Part shown: in pieces, positions 35,736 to 44,431 of the stretch
Numbering within the stretch: the stretch's first letter is position 1
How the letters are laid out: every line of letters starts with the position of its first letter
From: Planctomycetota bacterium
GTDB taxonomy: Bacteria; Planctomycetota; UBA1135; UBA2386
Direction: 5' to 3'
Assembly (NCBI GenBank): GCA_016716265.1
Contig: JADJWQ010000001.1
Location: forward strand, 2,046,001-2,110,000
DNA length: 64,000 nt
Position numbers and translations under genes: made by a program
Notes under the pieces: generated by a model
Databases searched by the model: none
The model's input: only the letters and a program-made list of their open reading frames with translations
Told to the model about the DNA's origin: nothing

Positions 35736-36701
35736 TCAGCGGGACTCGCCGGTCGGCGTCGGGTCGGCCGCGGCCGTGCCGCCGATCCGCCAGGCGTCGA
35801 GCCATTCGACACCGACGCGCCGGAAGCCGTGGTCGGCGGTGAGCCGGACGTCGAAGTCCGGCACGTGGCCGGCACCGTACAGCAGTGCCAGCCGGCGCCG
35901 ACCGGCGCCGAGCTCCCGCTCGACGACGCGCAGCGCGGCCAGGTTGCGCTCGCCGATCAGGATCGACTGGTCGCGACCCTCGGCATCGGGCGCACCGAGC
36001 GCGGCGAGCGACTCGGCGTTCGCGAACACCTCGGCCATCACGAGCTTCATCCGGTCCTTGCGGTCGGGGCTCCGCGCGATGTCGAGCAGCTCGGCAGGCG
36101 TCAGCTGCGGCCCCTCCATCGACCCGCCGGCGAGCATCACCTTGATCAGCGTCTTCACGATGCTCTCGTTGCGGTCCTCCCAGGCCTGCGCGAAGCCCTC
36201 GGCGGTCAGGTCGGCGTGCACGAAGTTGGCTCGCCCGTAGTCGACCGCATCGAGCTGGAACGTCAGGCCGAGCGCGCGGCACATGCCGCGCTGGACCATG
36301 CTCAACACGTTGTCGCCACCGCGCTGCACCGGCGCGGCACGCTCGGGCTTCACCATCTCGTAGAGCACCGCGTCGTAGCCGCCGAAGCGCCGCTCGAGCT
36401 CCTGGAAGTAGCGCTCGTCGGCGAGGTGCAGGACGGCCATGAGGTCGAGGCTCGCACCGTCCGCGCGACGGTAGGAGACGACCGCGGCCTGCAGCGCGCC
36501 GCTGCGGTCGCTGTCGCGGCGAAGGCGGATCGGCGCCTCCGGTGCCGGGACCTCGGCGCTGGCCGGCGACTGCCCGGCCGGCTCGGCGGCAGCGCGCGCC
36601 GGTTGGCCGGACGTGCGGTCGCAGGAGGCCGCCAGCAGGCCGGCGAGGAACGCGAGGCCGGTCCGGCAGGCGCGGTGCGAGGGCGGGTTCGTTCTGGTCA
36701 T
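35736..36701 (-). CDS. TraB/GumN-like putative lipoprotein
   Basis: 321 residues from ATG at 36701. The N-terminus is a lipoprotein-type signal (FLAGLLAASC, Cys about residue 27) followed by an Ala/Pro-rich linker. The folded part has the two diagnostic regions of the TraB/PrgY/GumN group: an early block (LMAVLHLADERYFQELERRF ... YDAVLYEMVKPE) equivalent to the 'GTxHxxD ... E' site, and a late block (IGERNLAAL ... LALLYGAGHVPDFDVRL) with the GxH motif. Family members include putative membrane-associated metalloproteases (Tiki/TraB). The canonical first GxxH is replaced by AVLH, so activity is uncertain. Probable location is the outer face of the inner membrane or the outer membrane. Confidence 0.65.
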   Translation of the reverse strand: MTRTNPPSHRACRTGLAFLAGLLAASCDRTSGQPARAAAEPAGQSPASAEVPAPEAPIRLRRDSDRSGALQAAVVSYRRADGASLDLMAVLHLADERYFQELERRFGGYDAVLYEMVKPERAAPVQRGGDNVLSMVQRGMCRALGLTFQLDAVDYGRANFVHADLTAEGFAQAWEDRNESIVKTLIKVMLAGGSMEGPQLTPAELLDIARSPDRKDRMKLVMAEVFANAESLAALGAPDAEGRDQSILIGERNLAALRVVERELGAGRRRLALLYGAGHVPDFDVRLTADHGFRRVGVEWLDAWRIGGTAAADPTPTGESR

Positions 36702-36854
36702 GACACCTTGGCGCCGCGGGCCGTGGCGCACGGCGGGCGAAGTCTAACCGAGGATCGGCACGCGCCCCCCCGCGCGCGGAGTGCCCGCGGGTTTTCCTCG
36801 GACTGCACCGGCGGCCCGGCGGTCTGGCGACAACTCGCCCCCGGAGGTTCCCCC

Positions 36855-38081
36855 ATGACCCACACGATCCACAGCTTTCTCGCCGGCGCGCTGCTCGCCT
36901 CCGCCGGCCTCGTCGCCCAGTCGCCCGACGTGATCGGCCTGACCGACACGACACCACTCCTCGTTCGCCAGGACCTGTCGACCTGCGCGATCCGCACCTG
37001 CAACCCGGCGGTCGGCAGCGCGGTGGCCGCGTTCGCCGGCGGTACCGCGCACGACGCGCGCGACCGCGGCACGTGGGTGACCGACGGCGCCCGGCTCGCG
37101 AAGGTCGACTCGCGCAACCAGTGCCGCCTGATCTGCCCGACGATCCCGGTGCCCAACGTGGCGGCCCCCGACTACGCGACCGGGCTCGCGTTCAACGAGC
37201 AGACGAGCCAGCTGTTCATCAGCTACAGCAACAACATCATCCACACCTATCAGGTGTCGGGTGGCTGCGGACTGACGCTGGTCGCGCGCTGCATCGCGCC
37301 GGTGCCGACCAACCACATCGTGACCGGCCTCGCGACCGACGACGTCAACGGGCTGCTCTACTTCGCGTCGCAGCCGCTGCAGCCGTCGACGATCGCCGGG
37401 CCGATCGTCTACTCGGCACCGCAGACCGCGCCGTGCAGCCCGATCTGCCGCTATCGCATCCCGGATTGCGGCGGTGCCGGCTTCCTGCAGCGGATCACGG
37501 GCCTCGGCTTCGAGCCGTGCCGCGGGATCCTCTACGTGACGGACGGCCCGACCGTCGTCGGCGTCCGGCCGGACCCCAACTGCATGGTGCAGTTCGTCAA
37601 CTGCTGCCGCCTGCCGGTCAACGAGCGCTACGTCGGCCTGTGCGTGATTCCGGCCGACGAGCGGCCCGTCGGCCGCTCGTGCACGGACGGCGGCTGCGCG
37701 GCCTGCGCGCTGACCATGCGGCACGTGCTGAGCGGCGATCCCGCGATCGGCAATCCGGCGTTCTCGCTCGACCTCGTGTCGGCACCCGCGAACTCGTCGG
37801 CGTGGCTGCTGATCAACGTCGGGAGCTGCTCCGCGACGGGTCCGACGCTCGGCTTCTGCGGTCCGCTGCTGGTGCCGGGCAGCCCGGTCATCCTCGGCCC
37901 GCTCCCGACCGGTCCCGGGGCCGGCTGCGCCGGCACGGCGACGCAGCCGCTGCCGCTGCCGGCCAACCCGGCGCTGTGCGGCCTCGGACTGTCGAGCCAG
38001 TACGTCGGCCTGTGCTTCTCGGCGGCGGGCCTCGGCACGTTCGTCAGCAACTGCATCAGCTTCGTCATCACGGGCTCGTGA
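36855..38081 (+). CDS. Cys-rich secreted protein with planctomycete-type C-terminal domain
   Basis: 408 residues from ATG at 36855, supported by GGAGG at 36843. Signal peptide ends near LVAQS. The body contains 23 cysteines, many in close pairs (CAIRTC, CRLIC, CSPIC, NCC, CTDGGCAAC), so disulfide bonding is likely. Repeated patterns ATGLAFNEQTSQLFISY, VTGLATDDVNGLLYFAS and ITGLGFEPCRGILYVTD look like propeller blades. The last about 120 residues from LTMRHVLSGDPAIG are the shared C-terminal beta domain. Exported; function unknown. It is followed by a 14-bp tandem duplication and the carboxypeptidase-regulatory-like gene. Confidence 0.75.
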   Translation: MTHTIHSFLAGALLASAGLVAQSPDVIGLTDTTPLLVRQDLSTCAIRTCNPAVGSAVAAFAGGTAHDARDRGTWVTDGARLAKVDSRNQCRLICPTIPVPNVAAPDYATGLAFNEQTSQLFISYSNNIIHTYQVSGGCGLTLVARCIAPVPTNHIVTGLATDDVNGLLYFASQPLQPSTIAGPIVYSAPQTAPCSPICRYRIPDCGGAGFLQRITGLGFEPCRGILYVTDGPTVVGVRPDPNCMVQFVNCCRLPVNERYVGLCVIPADERPVGRSCTDGGCAACALTMRHVLSGDPAIGNPAFSLDLVSAPANSSAWLLINVGSCSATGPTLGFCGPLLVPGSPVILGPLPTGPGAGCAGTATQPLPLPANPALCGLGLSSQYVGLCFSAAGLGTFVSNCISFVITGS

Positions 38082-38150
38082 CGCCGGGGTCCGGAGTCGG
38101 GACCGGTCGGATCGGCTACGCTCCGCTCCGATCGGTGACACGACGACCCC

Positions 38151-38178
38151 GACGCGATGACCCCGACGCGATGACCCC
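38151..38178 (+). repeat. Exact 14-bp tandem duplication over a start codon; five-codon leader frame
   Basis: GACGCGATGACCCC is present twice back to back (38151-38164 and 38165-38178). The first copy opens a frame MTPTR whose TGA (38172-38174) overlaps the true ATG (38171) of the next gene as ATGA. The copies differ in frame, so the duplication makes a tiny leader coupled to the main gene. Confidence 0.8.
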
Positions 38179-40309
38179 GACTGGCCGCAACCTGGTCTCC
38201 CTCGCGCTGCTCGCGGCGATCGCGCTGATCGCGGCGTTCGCGGGCGGCGCGTTCGCGACCGGCGACGAACGACCCGCTCCGGTGCCGGGCGACGCGGTCG
38301 CGAGCGCACCGGACGACACCGCCGGCGCGAACCGCACCACCGCGGTGGAGGGCGCCGTCGCACCCGCGACCGACCCGGCGGCGCGCAGCCGGCTGGCGAC
38401 CACCGGCGCCCGCACGCCGATCGTCCGGGTCGCCGCGCGGCACGCCGGCGACGGGTCGCCCGCGCCCGACATCGCGCTGGTCGTCGTGCCGACCGACGGT
38501 CGGCACGCGGCGTGGTTCACACGGGCCGAGCGCACCGACCCGAGGGGCGTCGCGGAGTTCGGGGATCTCGGGCCGGGCCACTACCGCGTGATCGCGGATC
38601 GCGCGCCCGCACCCGAGCCGAGCGAGGGCGGCGACGCCGGCGTCGCGACGTTCGACCTGCTGCAGGCCGGCGAGCCTCTCGTGCTGTCGTTCGGCGATGG
38701 CGAAGCCGGCGCGGCCGGCGGGCAGACGATCCAGTTCGAGCTGTTCGAGTCGGTGGCGGTCTCGGTGGGCGGCCAGGGCCAGCGCGAGACGGAGTCGCCG
38801 GCACCGCCGATCGCGGTCGACCGGCAGCGGGCCTTCCGCGTCGACGAGCCGTCGGCCGTCGACCCCGGCGACCACGTCCACGCCGACTTCGAGCTCGGCG
38901 ACGACGATCTGCTGATCCCCCTCGAGCTCCCGGCCGGCGCGCGGCTGAGCGGCCGGGTCGAGGCGCCGGACGGCTCGGCGGTCGCCGGCGCGACGGTGTG
39001 GCTGTTGCCGGCCGGCGGACAGCTCGCGCAGTCGACGCTGCGCACCGATGCCGACGGCCGCTTCGCCTGTGCGGACGCCCCGCCCGGCGCGCGGCTCGTC
39101 GCGCGGGCTGCGGACTACGCACCGAGCCGGCCGGTCGCCGCCGACGCGGCGACCGCCGGCGAGGAGCTGGTGCTGCGGCTCACCGCGCCGGTCGGCGCGC
39201 TCGAGATCGACGTGCTCACCGCCGAGCGCACGCCGCTGCCCGGCGCACGGGTCCGCATCGGGCCCGCCGACGGCGAGCTGCCGCCGCTGCGCACCGTCAG
39301 CGACGCCGACGGCCATTGCGGACCGACCGCGGTCGCCGAGCCGAGCGTACCGGTGCTGATCCTCGCGCGCGGCTACGAGCCGTGGCTCGCGACCGTCCGC
39401 GCGGGAAGACCGGATCCGACCCACGTCGAGGCGGTGCTCACCCCGGCGTTCGCGGTGCACGGCGTGGTCCGCAATGCCGACGGCAGCGCGGCCGCGGGGA
39501 TCGTCGTCAGCGCCGCGTCCGAGGACCGGCCGAGCCTCGACGTGACGACCGGCCGGGACGGCACCTTCGAGCTCGATTGCCTGCCGGCCGGACCGGTGCA
39601 GCTCGAGGCGCACGCCGACGACGACTGGCGCAACGTGACGACGTCGATCATCGGCGTCCCCGGCCAGCAGCAGGATTGCGAGCTCGTGCGCGAGCCATTC
39701 GGGCACGTGCGGCTGCGCGTTCTCGACGAGTCGAACGCACCACTGCGCGACTGGGTCGTCCGCGCCCGCGCGCTCGCCGGCGACGCTCCGGAGGTCGTCG
39801 AGCGACTCGACGACGAAGGCCGCGCGGAGCTGCGCTGCTACCCCGAGCGCCGCTACACGCTGGAGCTACAGAACGACCGTCTGCAGCGACTGCAGTTCGG
39901 CGGCGCCTCCGGCGGCTTCCGAGGCACGCTGGTGATGACCCGGCAGCCCGCGATCCGCGAGGGCCGCCAGACCATCCCGTTCGAGCAGCTCGGCATCGGT
40001 CCTCTACCGGGGGCGACCGGCGACGTCGTGGTCGTCGTACCGGGTCTGTGGATGCCGACCGCGAGGCTGCGCGGCCGACTCGTCGATGCGCAGGGCACCC
40101 CGCAGCCCGGCACGTTCGAGGTGCGCGTCGGCGACGGCTCGCACCGAACGCGGATCGGCGACGACGGGCGGTTCGACACCGGCCTCGTGGTCCCGGGTCC
40201 GTTCACGTTCCGCATCGAGCCCGCGCACGGCGCACCGTTCGAGCTGGACCGCCAGCGGCTCGCCCCGCGCGAGGTCGTCGACCTCGGTGACGTCGTCACC
40301 ACGGGCTGA
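38171..40309 (+). CDS. Membrane-anchored protein with carboxypeptidase-regulatory-like domains, 712 aa
   Basis: The start is the second ATG of the tandem duplication (38171). A single hydrophobic helix (LVSLALLAAIALIAAFAGGAFA, residues 8-29) is a signal anchor or cleavable signal. The exported part holds at least three CarboxypepD_reg/peptidase-regulatory-like beta-sandwich units: about 257-330 (ARLSGRVEAPDGSAVAGATVWLL ... TDADGRFACADAPPGA), about 427-490 (VHGVVRNADGSAAAGIVVSA ... GRDGTFELDCLPAG) and about 631-690 (ARLRGRLVDAQGTPQPGTFEV ... GDDGRFDTGL). Such proteins are common in Planctomycetota and lack the zinc-peptidase domain. Structural or binding role is inferred. Confidence 0.8.
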   Translation: MTPTGRNLVSLALLAAIALIAAFAGGAFATGDERPAPVPGDAVASAPDDTAGANRTTAVEGAVAPATDPAARSRLATTGARTPIVRVAARHAGDGSPAPDIALVVVPTDGRHAAWFTRAERTDPRGVAEFGDLGPGHYRVIADRAPAPEPSEGGDAGVATFDLLQAGEPLVLSFGDGEAGAAGGQTIQFELFESVAVSVGGQGQRETESPAPPIAVDRQRAFRVDEPSAVDPGDHVHADFELGDDDLLIPLELPAGARLSGRVEAPDGSAVAGATVWLLPAGGQLAQSTLRTDADGRFACADAPPGARLVARAADYAPSRPVAADAATAGEELVLRLTAPVGALEIDVLTAERTPLPGARVRIGPADGELPPLRTVSDADGHCGPTAVAEPSVPVLILARGYEPWLATVRAGRPDPTHVEAVLTPAFAVHGVVRNADGSAAAGIVVSAASEDRPSLDVTTGRDGTFELDCLPAGPVQLEAHADDDWRNVTTSIIGVPGQQQDCELVREPFGHVRLRVLDESNAPLRDWVVRARALAGDAPEVVERLDDEGRAELRCYPERRYTLELQNDRLQRLQFGGASGGFRGTLVMTRQPAIREGRQTIPFEQLGIGPLPGATGDVVVVVPGLWMPTARLRGRLVDAQGTPQPGTFEVRVGDGSHRTRIGDDGRFDTGLVVPGPFTFRIEPAHGAPFELDRQRLAPREVVDLGDVVTTG

Positions 40310-40442
40310 AGCGCGATTGCCGGGAGCCGCACGGAGCCGGCGCGCCGCGAGTAGACCATGCAACCGCGGGCCCGACCGTGGTACCGTCGCCCGACCGGCA
40401 GACCGGTCTGCCTCGATCGCCCGCTCCCCGGAGACCTCCCCG

Positions 40443-41747
40443 ATGACCAAGGGTTCCACCCGCCGCACCTTCCTGGCGCAGTCCGGCGCCGTCCTGGCCG
40501 TGCCGTCGCTGAAGCTCGCGACCCCCGGCGTACACATCGGCGGCCGCGACGAGATCCGCGTGGCGGTCGTCGGCTGCGGCGGGCGCGGCTCCGGTGCCGC
40601 GGACCAGATCATGAACACGAAGGGCAACACGCGGCTCGTCGCCGTGGCGGACGCCTTCGCCGACAACGCGCGCAACACGGTCCGCAACCTCAAGCGCATC
40701 CACGGCGACAAGGTCGACGTGCCCGAGGAGCGGATCTTCGCCGGGCTCGACGCCTACAAGGCCGCGATCGACTCCGGCGTGGACGTCGTCGTGATCGCGA
40801 CGCCGCCGGGCTTCAAGCCGCAGCAGTTCGAGTACGCGGTCAAGGCCGGCAAGCACGTGTTCATGGAGAAGCCGGTCGCGGTCGATGCGCCCGGCGTGCG
40901 CCGCGTGCTCGCCGCGAACGAGATCGCGAAGCAGAAGAACCTGATGGTCGCGATCGGCCTGCAGCGGCGCCACGAGGAGAAGTACGTCGAGTGCGTCAAG
41001 GCGCTGCAGGACGGCGCGATCGGCGACATCAACCTGCTGCGCGTCTACTGGAACGGCGGCGGCATCTGGTACCGCGATCGTCGTCCTGACATGACCGAGA
41101 TGCAGTTCCAGGTGAACAACTGGTACCACTTCATCTGGGTCTGTGGCGACCAGATCTGCGAGCAGCACATCCACAACCTCGACGTCGGCTGCTGGGTCAA
41201 GGACATGTACCCGGTGGAGGCCAACGGCATGGGCGGCGGCGAGCAGCGCATGGGCGGCGATCGCACCAAGTCGCAGATCTTCGACCACACGTTCGTCGAG
41301 TACACGTTCCCGGACGGCACCAAGATGTACAGCCAGGGCCGGCACCTCGGCGGCCGCGCGTTCCAACAGGTCGCCGAGTTCGCCCACGGTTCGAAGGGTG
41401 TCGCCAATGTCGGCGGCTGGATCGAACCGTTCGGTCAGGAGCGGCTGCGCATGCGCGGTGGCAGCAATGGCCACCAGCAGGAACAGCACGACATGATCGA
41501 GGCCCTGATGCGCGGCGAGATCTACAACGAGGGCGACTTCGGCGCGAATAGCACGTTCACCGCGATCCTCGGCCGCGAGGCCTGCTACTCGGGCCGCGTC
41601 GTCGGCTGGGACGAGCTGATGCAGGGCGGCCGCGACCTGTGCCCGGGCATCGACAACTACACGCTCGACACGGATCCGCCCGCGATGCCGGGGCCGGACG
41701 GGCGCTACCCGGTGCCGGTCCCGGGCGTCTACGACCCGCTCGGGTGA
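40443..41747 (+). CDS. Exported Gfo/Idh/MocA-family oxidoreductase
   Basis: 434 residues from ATG at 40443. A twin-arginine signal (STRRTFLAQSGAVLAVPS) indicates Tat export in folded form with bound NAD(P). The Rossmann motif is VAVVGCGGRGSGAAD, followed by the family motif GKHVFMEKPVAVD. The C-terminal beta-sheet domain has HIHNLDVGCWV, a likely catalytic His region, and RQLG-like features. Planctomycete members of this Tat-exported group are thought to act on sugars or cyclitols in the periplasm. Substrate unknown. It precedes a convergent hairpin and the nine-haem cytochrome gene. Confidence 0.9.
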   Translation: MTKGSTRRTFLAQSGAVLAVPSLKLATPGVHIGGRDEIRVAVVGCGGRGSGAADQIMNTKGNTRLVAVADAFADNARNTVRNLKRIHGDKVDVPEERIFAGLDAYKAAIDSGVDVVVIATPPGFKPQQFEYAVKAGKHVFMEKPVAVDAPGVRRVLAANEIAKQKNLMVAIGLQRRHEEKYVECVKALQDGAIGDINLLRVYWNGGGIWYRDRRPDMTEMQFQVNNWYHFIWVCGDQICEQHIHNLDVGCWVKDMYPVEANGMGGGEQRMGGDRTKSQIFDHTFVEYTFPDGTKMYSQGRHLGGRAFQQVAEFAHGSKGVANVGGWIEPFGQERLRMRGGSNGHQQEQHDMIEALMRGEIYNEGDFGANSTFTAILGREACYSGRVVGWDELMQGGRDLCPGIDNYTLDTDPPAMPGPDGRYPVPVPGVYDPLG

Positions 41748-41776
41748 GGTGGCGGCTCGCGCAGCCGGGCCGCGGA

Positions 41777-41796
41777 CGCCCGGCGCGAACCGGGCG
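41777..41796. terminator. Bidirectional hairpin between oxidoreductase and cytochrome genes
   Basis: CGCCCGG and CCGGGCG form a perfect seven-pair stem around CGCGAA in the 66-bp gap between convergent stops. No U-tract is seen. Confidence 0.5.
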
Positions 41797-41813
41797 CCAC
41801 GCGGCGCGGCGCG

Positions 41814-44150
41814 TCACGACCCGAGCACGAGCCGCAGCCCGGCCGAGAACGCGATGCCGTGCCGCGCGCCCGGGTCGATCTGGATCGACTGCGTGTGCAG
41901 CACGACGCCCGTCAACGCCGGGACGTTCGGCACCGGGATGTGGAAGGCGCCGCCACCGATCGGCAGGAGGATCGTCAACGCCTCCGGCTGGTGGACGAGC
42001 AGCACGCCCCCGAAGCCCACCGACAGACGGGCGGGTTCGAGCGACGCCAGCAATCCGGCAACCGTCGCGACCCCCGCCGTGTTGTCGACCGCGACGTCGA
42101 TCGCGGTTCCGAGCACCGGCGGCGCGGAGGCCGCGAGCGCCGGGACCCGACCGCCCGTGCCAGGGAAGCCGCGTCCGTAGGCGACCGACTCGGCATTGCG
42201 GCGGACGCTGACGTTCGCCGGGGTCGCTTCGCGGTACGCATCCGCGGCGGTGTAGGCGAACGTGTCGGTGCCGGCGAATCCACCGAACGGTCGATACGTC
42301 GCGGTCGCGCCCTGCACCGTCACCGTGCCGTGCTCGGGCTGGCGCACGACCCGCAGCGTCAGCGGGCTGTTCTCCGGGTCGGTCGCGGTCAGCGGGATCG
42401 CGAGCGACGGCGCGCCGGACGGCAGGCTACCGCTGCCTCCCTGCGCGACGGGACGGCCGTTGGTCGGCGGATCGCCGCTGTTGGGGCCACGGTGGCACTC
42501 GTAGCAACCGACGGTCTGCCCGCGACGGAACGTGACCGTGCCGCGCCCGCCCATCACGAAGGTGCGGTCGGCGTGCGCTCGCGACAGCACCGTGCCCCGG
42601 TAGCTCGTGCCATGGCACACCTGGCACTGCGCGGAGCCCTGCGTCTCGACGACGTCCGGGTGACGATCGATCCACGACGAGTCGACCGGATGCAGACCGT
42701 GCGGCCCGCCGGCGACCGTCCGCGGAACCGTCGTGTGGCACGCGCTGCACTCGACGAGCGTGCCGGCATGGCCCTGCAGCGCGAGGTTCTGCAGGTTGTC
42801 GTTGCCGTGCGCGGCCGGGAACACGGCATGCGTCGAGCCGTGACACGCCTCGCAGCGCAGCCCGCCGTGGCCGGTCGAGAACCGGTAGAGCGAGGTGCCC
42901 GGCAGCGGCGTGTCGGGGTTCGTCGCGAAGGTCGTGTCGACGGGGATGCGCAGCGAGCCGTTCGTGTCGAACGCATCCGCGTAGCGGATCTGCCCGTTGT
43001 TGTGGGTCGCGGTGCCCGTATGGCAGCTCTGGCAGTTCGGCTGGTCGAACCAGCCCTGCCGCGTGGCAGCGCCGACGTCGCTCATCGAGCCGTGGCAGCT
43101 CTGGCACTGCATCGCGAGATCACCGGTCTGCGCGTCGACCGCAGCACCCATCGCCCCGCGCAGGCAGCGCGTCTCCGAGCCAGGGTGGCACCGATAGCAC
43201 GCCGCGCGATTGGAGCTCGCGCCGAGCGTGCTGCCATTGATCGGGTCGGTCACCGCGGCGTGGTGTGCGTGGATCGCTGCCGTCAGCGGCGGCACGCCGG
43301 CGACGCCGGTGCCCGGCAGCGCATTCGACGCGTGGCACCTCGCACAGAGGATCGGCGTGCCGGCGGCGACCGTCGCCTGCAATCCATTGGGGTCGTAGCC
43401 GGCGGCCTGCAGCGACTGCGCGTAGAGCGGCGAGCCGGCATGATGCTCGTCGTGCAGGCGCAGGATGTTGCGCCGATAGTCGCGCTCGTGGATGGGGTCG
43501 TCCACCCAGCCTGCCGACGGCCGGGCCGCGGCCTCGGTGTTCGAGCCGTGGCACAGGCTGCAGTCCATCTCGTCGGAGACCGGCAGCACGACCTCGGTCG
43601 ACGCCAGCTCGAGGCCCTGCGCGTCGCGAGCGACGAGCCGCATCAACGGGTAGCTGCGCGAGCGCCCCTGGTCGTCGTACGGCGTGACCGGCACTCCCTC
43701 GGCGCGGAACACGGCCGCCGCCGCGCCGAAGGTCATCGCCTGCGGCACGTTGCCGGGGCCGGGCATGTCGTGGCCCGCGAGACCCGTGTTCGGGACCGAC
43801 GAACCACCGTACAGCGCCGGCGCGAAGGTCCAGTAGTTGGTCTTGCCGACCGACGTCGAGTTGATCGACCCGCCCGGGTCGGCGACCGCCTCGTAGGTGA
43901 CGGTGATGCCACCCGGCGACGTGACCAGGTGGCCCTGCGGGTCGATCAGCTGAGCCTCGACCGTGTTGTAGGGAGGCAGGATGCTGAACACCGAGTAGTC
44001 GGAGTCCATGCAGTGCATGCCCAGGTCGTTCCAGCCGACCAGGGTGTAGCCGGGCGCGACCGGCGCGGGGGAGAGCAGGCGCGGCGCGAGGCTGGCGGCG
44101 AGCGTCGTGGCCAGCATCGCACCGAGCGCGGAGAGGCTGCGGTGGTTCAA
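41814..44150 (-). CDS. Secreted nine-haem c-type cytochrome with cadherin-like and shared C-terminal domains
   Basis: 778 residues. The longest frame starts at a TTG (44150); an ATG eleven codons later is the alternative. Either start leaves a signal peptide. After it comes TLVGWNDLGMHCMDSDYSVFSILPPYN, a known N-terminal module of some multihaem proteins. Nine CxxCH haem sites follow between about 196 and 556: CSLCH, CARCH, CYRCH, CQSCH, CQSCH, CEACH, CSACH, CQVCH, CYECH. A cadherin-like/Big-type domain (TATDPENSPLTLRVVRQPEHG ... GTDTFAYTAADAY) lies at about 570-655. The last about 110 residues are the shared planctomycete C-terminal beta domain. Periplasmic electron transfer is expected; the electron donor and acceptor are unknown. 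Confidence 0.85.
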   Translation of the reverse strand: MNHRSLSALGAMLATTLAASLAPRLLSPAPVAPGYTLVGWNDLGMHCMDSDYSVFSILPPYNTVEAQLIDPQGHLVTSPGGITVTYEAVADPGGSINSTSVGKTNYWTFAPALYGGSSVPNTGLAGHDMPGPGNVPQAMTFGAAAAVFRAEGVPVTPYDDQGRSRSYPLMRLVARDAQGLELASTEVVLPVSDEMDCSLCHGSNTEAAARPSAGWVDDPIHERDYRRNILRLHDEHHAGSPLYAQSLQAAGYDPNGLQATVAAGTPILCARCHASNALPGTGVAGVPPLTAAIHAHHAAVTDPINGSTLGASSNRAACYRCHPGSETRCLRGAMGAAVDAQTGDLAMQCQSCHGSMSDVGAATRQGWFDQPNCQSCHTGTATHNNGQIRYADAFDTNGSLRIPVDTTFATNPDTPLPGTSLYRFSTGHGGLRCEACHGSTHAVFPAAHGNDNLQNLALQGHAGTLVECSACHTTVPRTVAGGPHGLHPVDSSWIDRHPDVVETQGSAQCQVCHGTSYRGTVLSRAHADRTFVMGGRGTVTFRRGQTVGCYECHRGPNSGDPPTNGRPVAQGGSGSLPSGAPSLAIPLTATDPENSPLTLRVVRQPEHGTVTVQGATATYRPFGGFAGTDTFAYTAADAYREATPANVSVRRNAESVAYGRGFPGTGGRVPALAASAPPVLGTAIDVAVDNTAGVATVAGLLASLEPARLSVGFGGVLLVHQPEALTILLPIGGGAFHIPVPNVPALTGVVLHTQSIQIDPGARHGIAFSAGLRLVLGS

Positions 44151-44431
44151 GGTCAGGTGTCCGAAGAGAGCGAGGTCCCGCGAACGTCACGGGAAGGTCA
44201 CGCAACCTACGCATCAGGGTCTTCCCGTGGCTCGACCGATCCGATTCCTCGGAAAAACAGACTGAGACTCGCTCTCGTCTGAGACTGGCCCCACAGACTG
44301 GCTGAGGAGGTCACAAGACGCGCCCCGACAGTCGGTTCCGCATGTCGTGACCGATTGTCACGGACTCGACGCAACTCCTTGCCGGCGCCTGCGCTGCAGG
44401 GCAGCTCCGCCAGTCTTTGGGGCCAGTGTCG
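44151..44431 (-). promoter_or_regulatory. 281-bp upstream region of the cytochrome gene with repeated GTCACG
   Basis: GTCACG occurs at 44186 and 44197 (11-bp spacing), and an inverted pair CGTGAC-CGATT-GTCACG occupies 44346-44362. A direct repeat CTGAGACT occurs at 44262 and 44279. These lie between the GH99-like gene's stop and the cytochrome start and may be operator sites. No convincing -35/-10 pair was identified. Confidence 0.35.
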
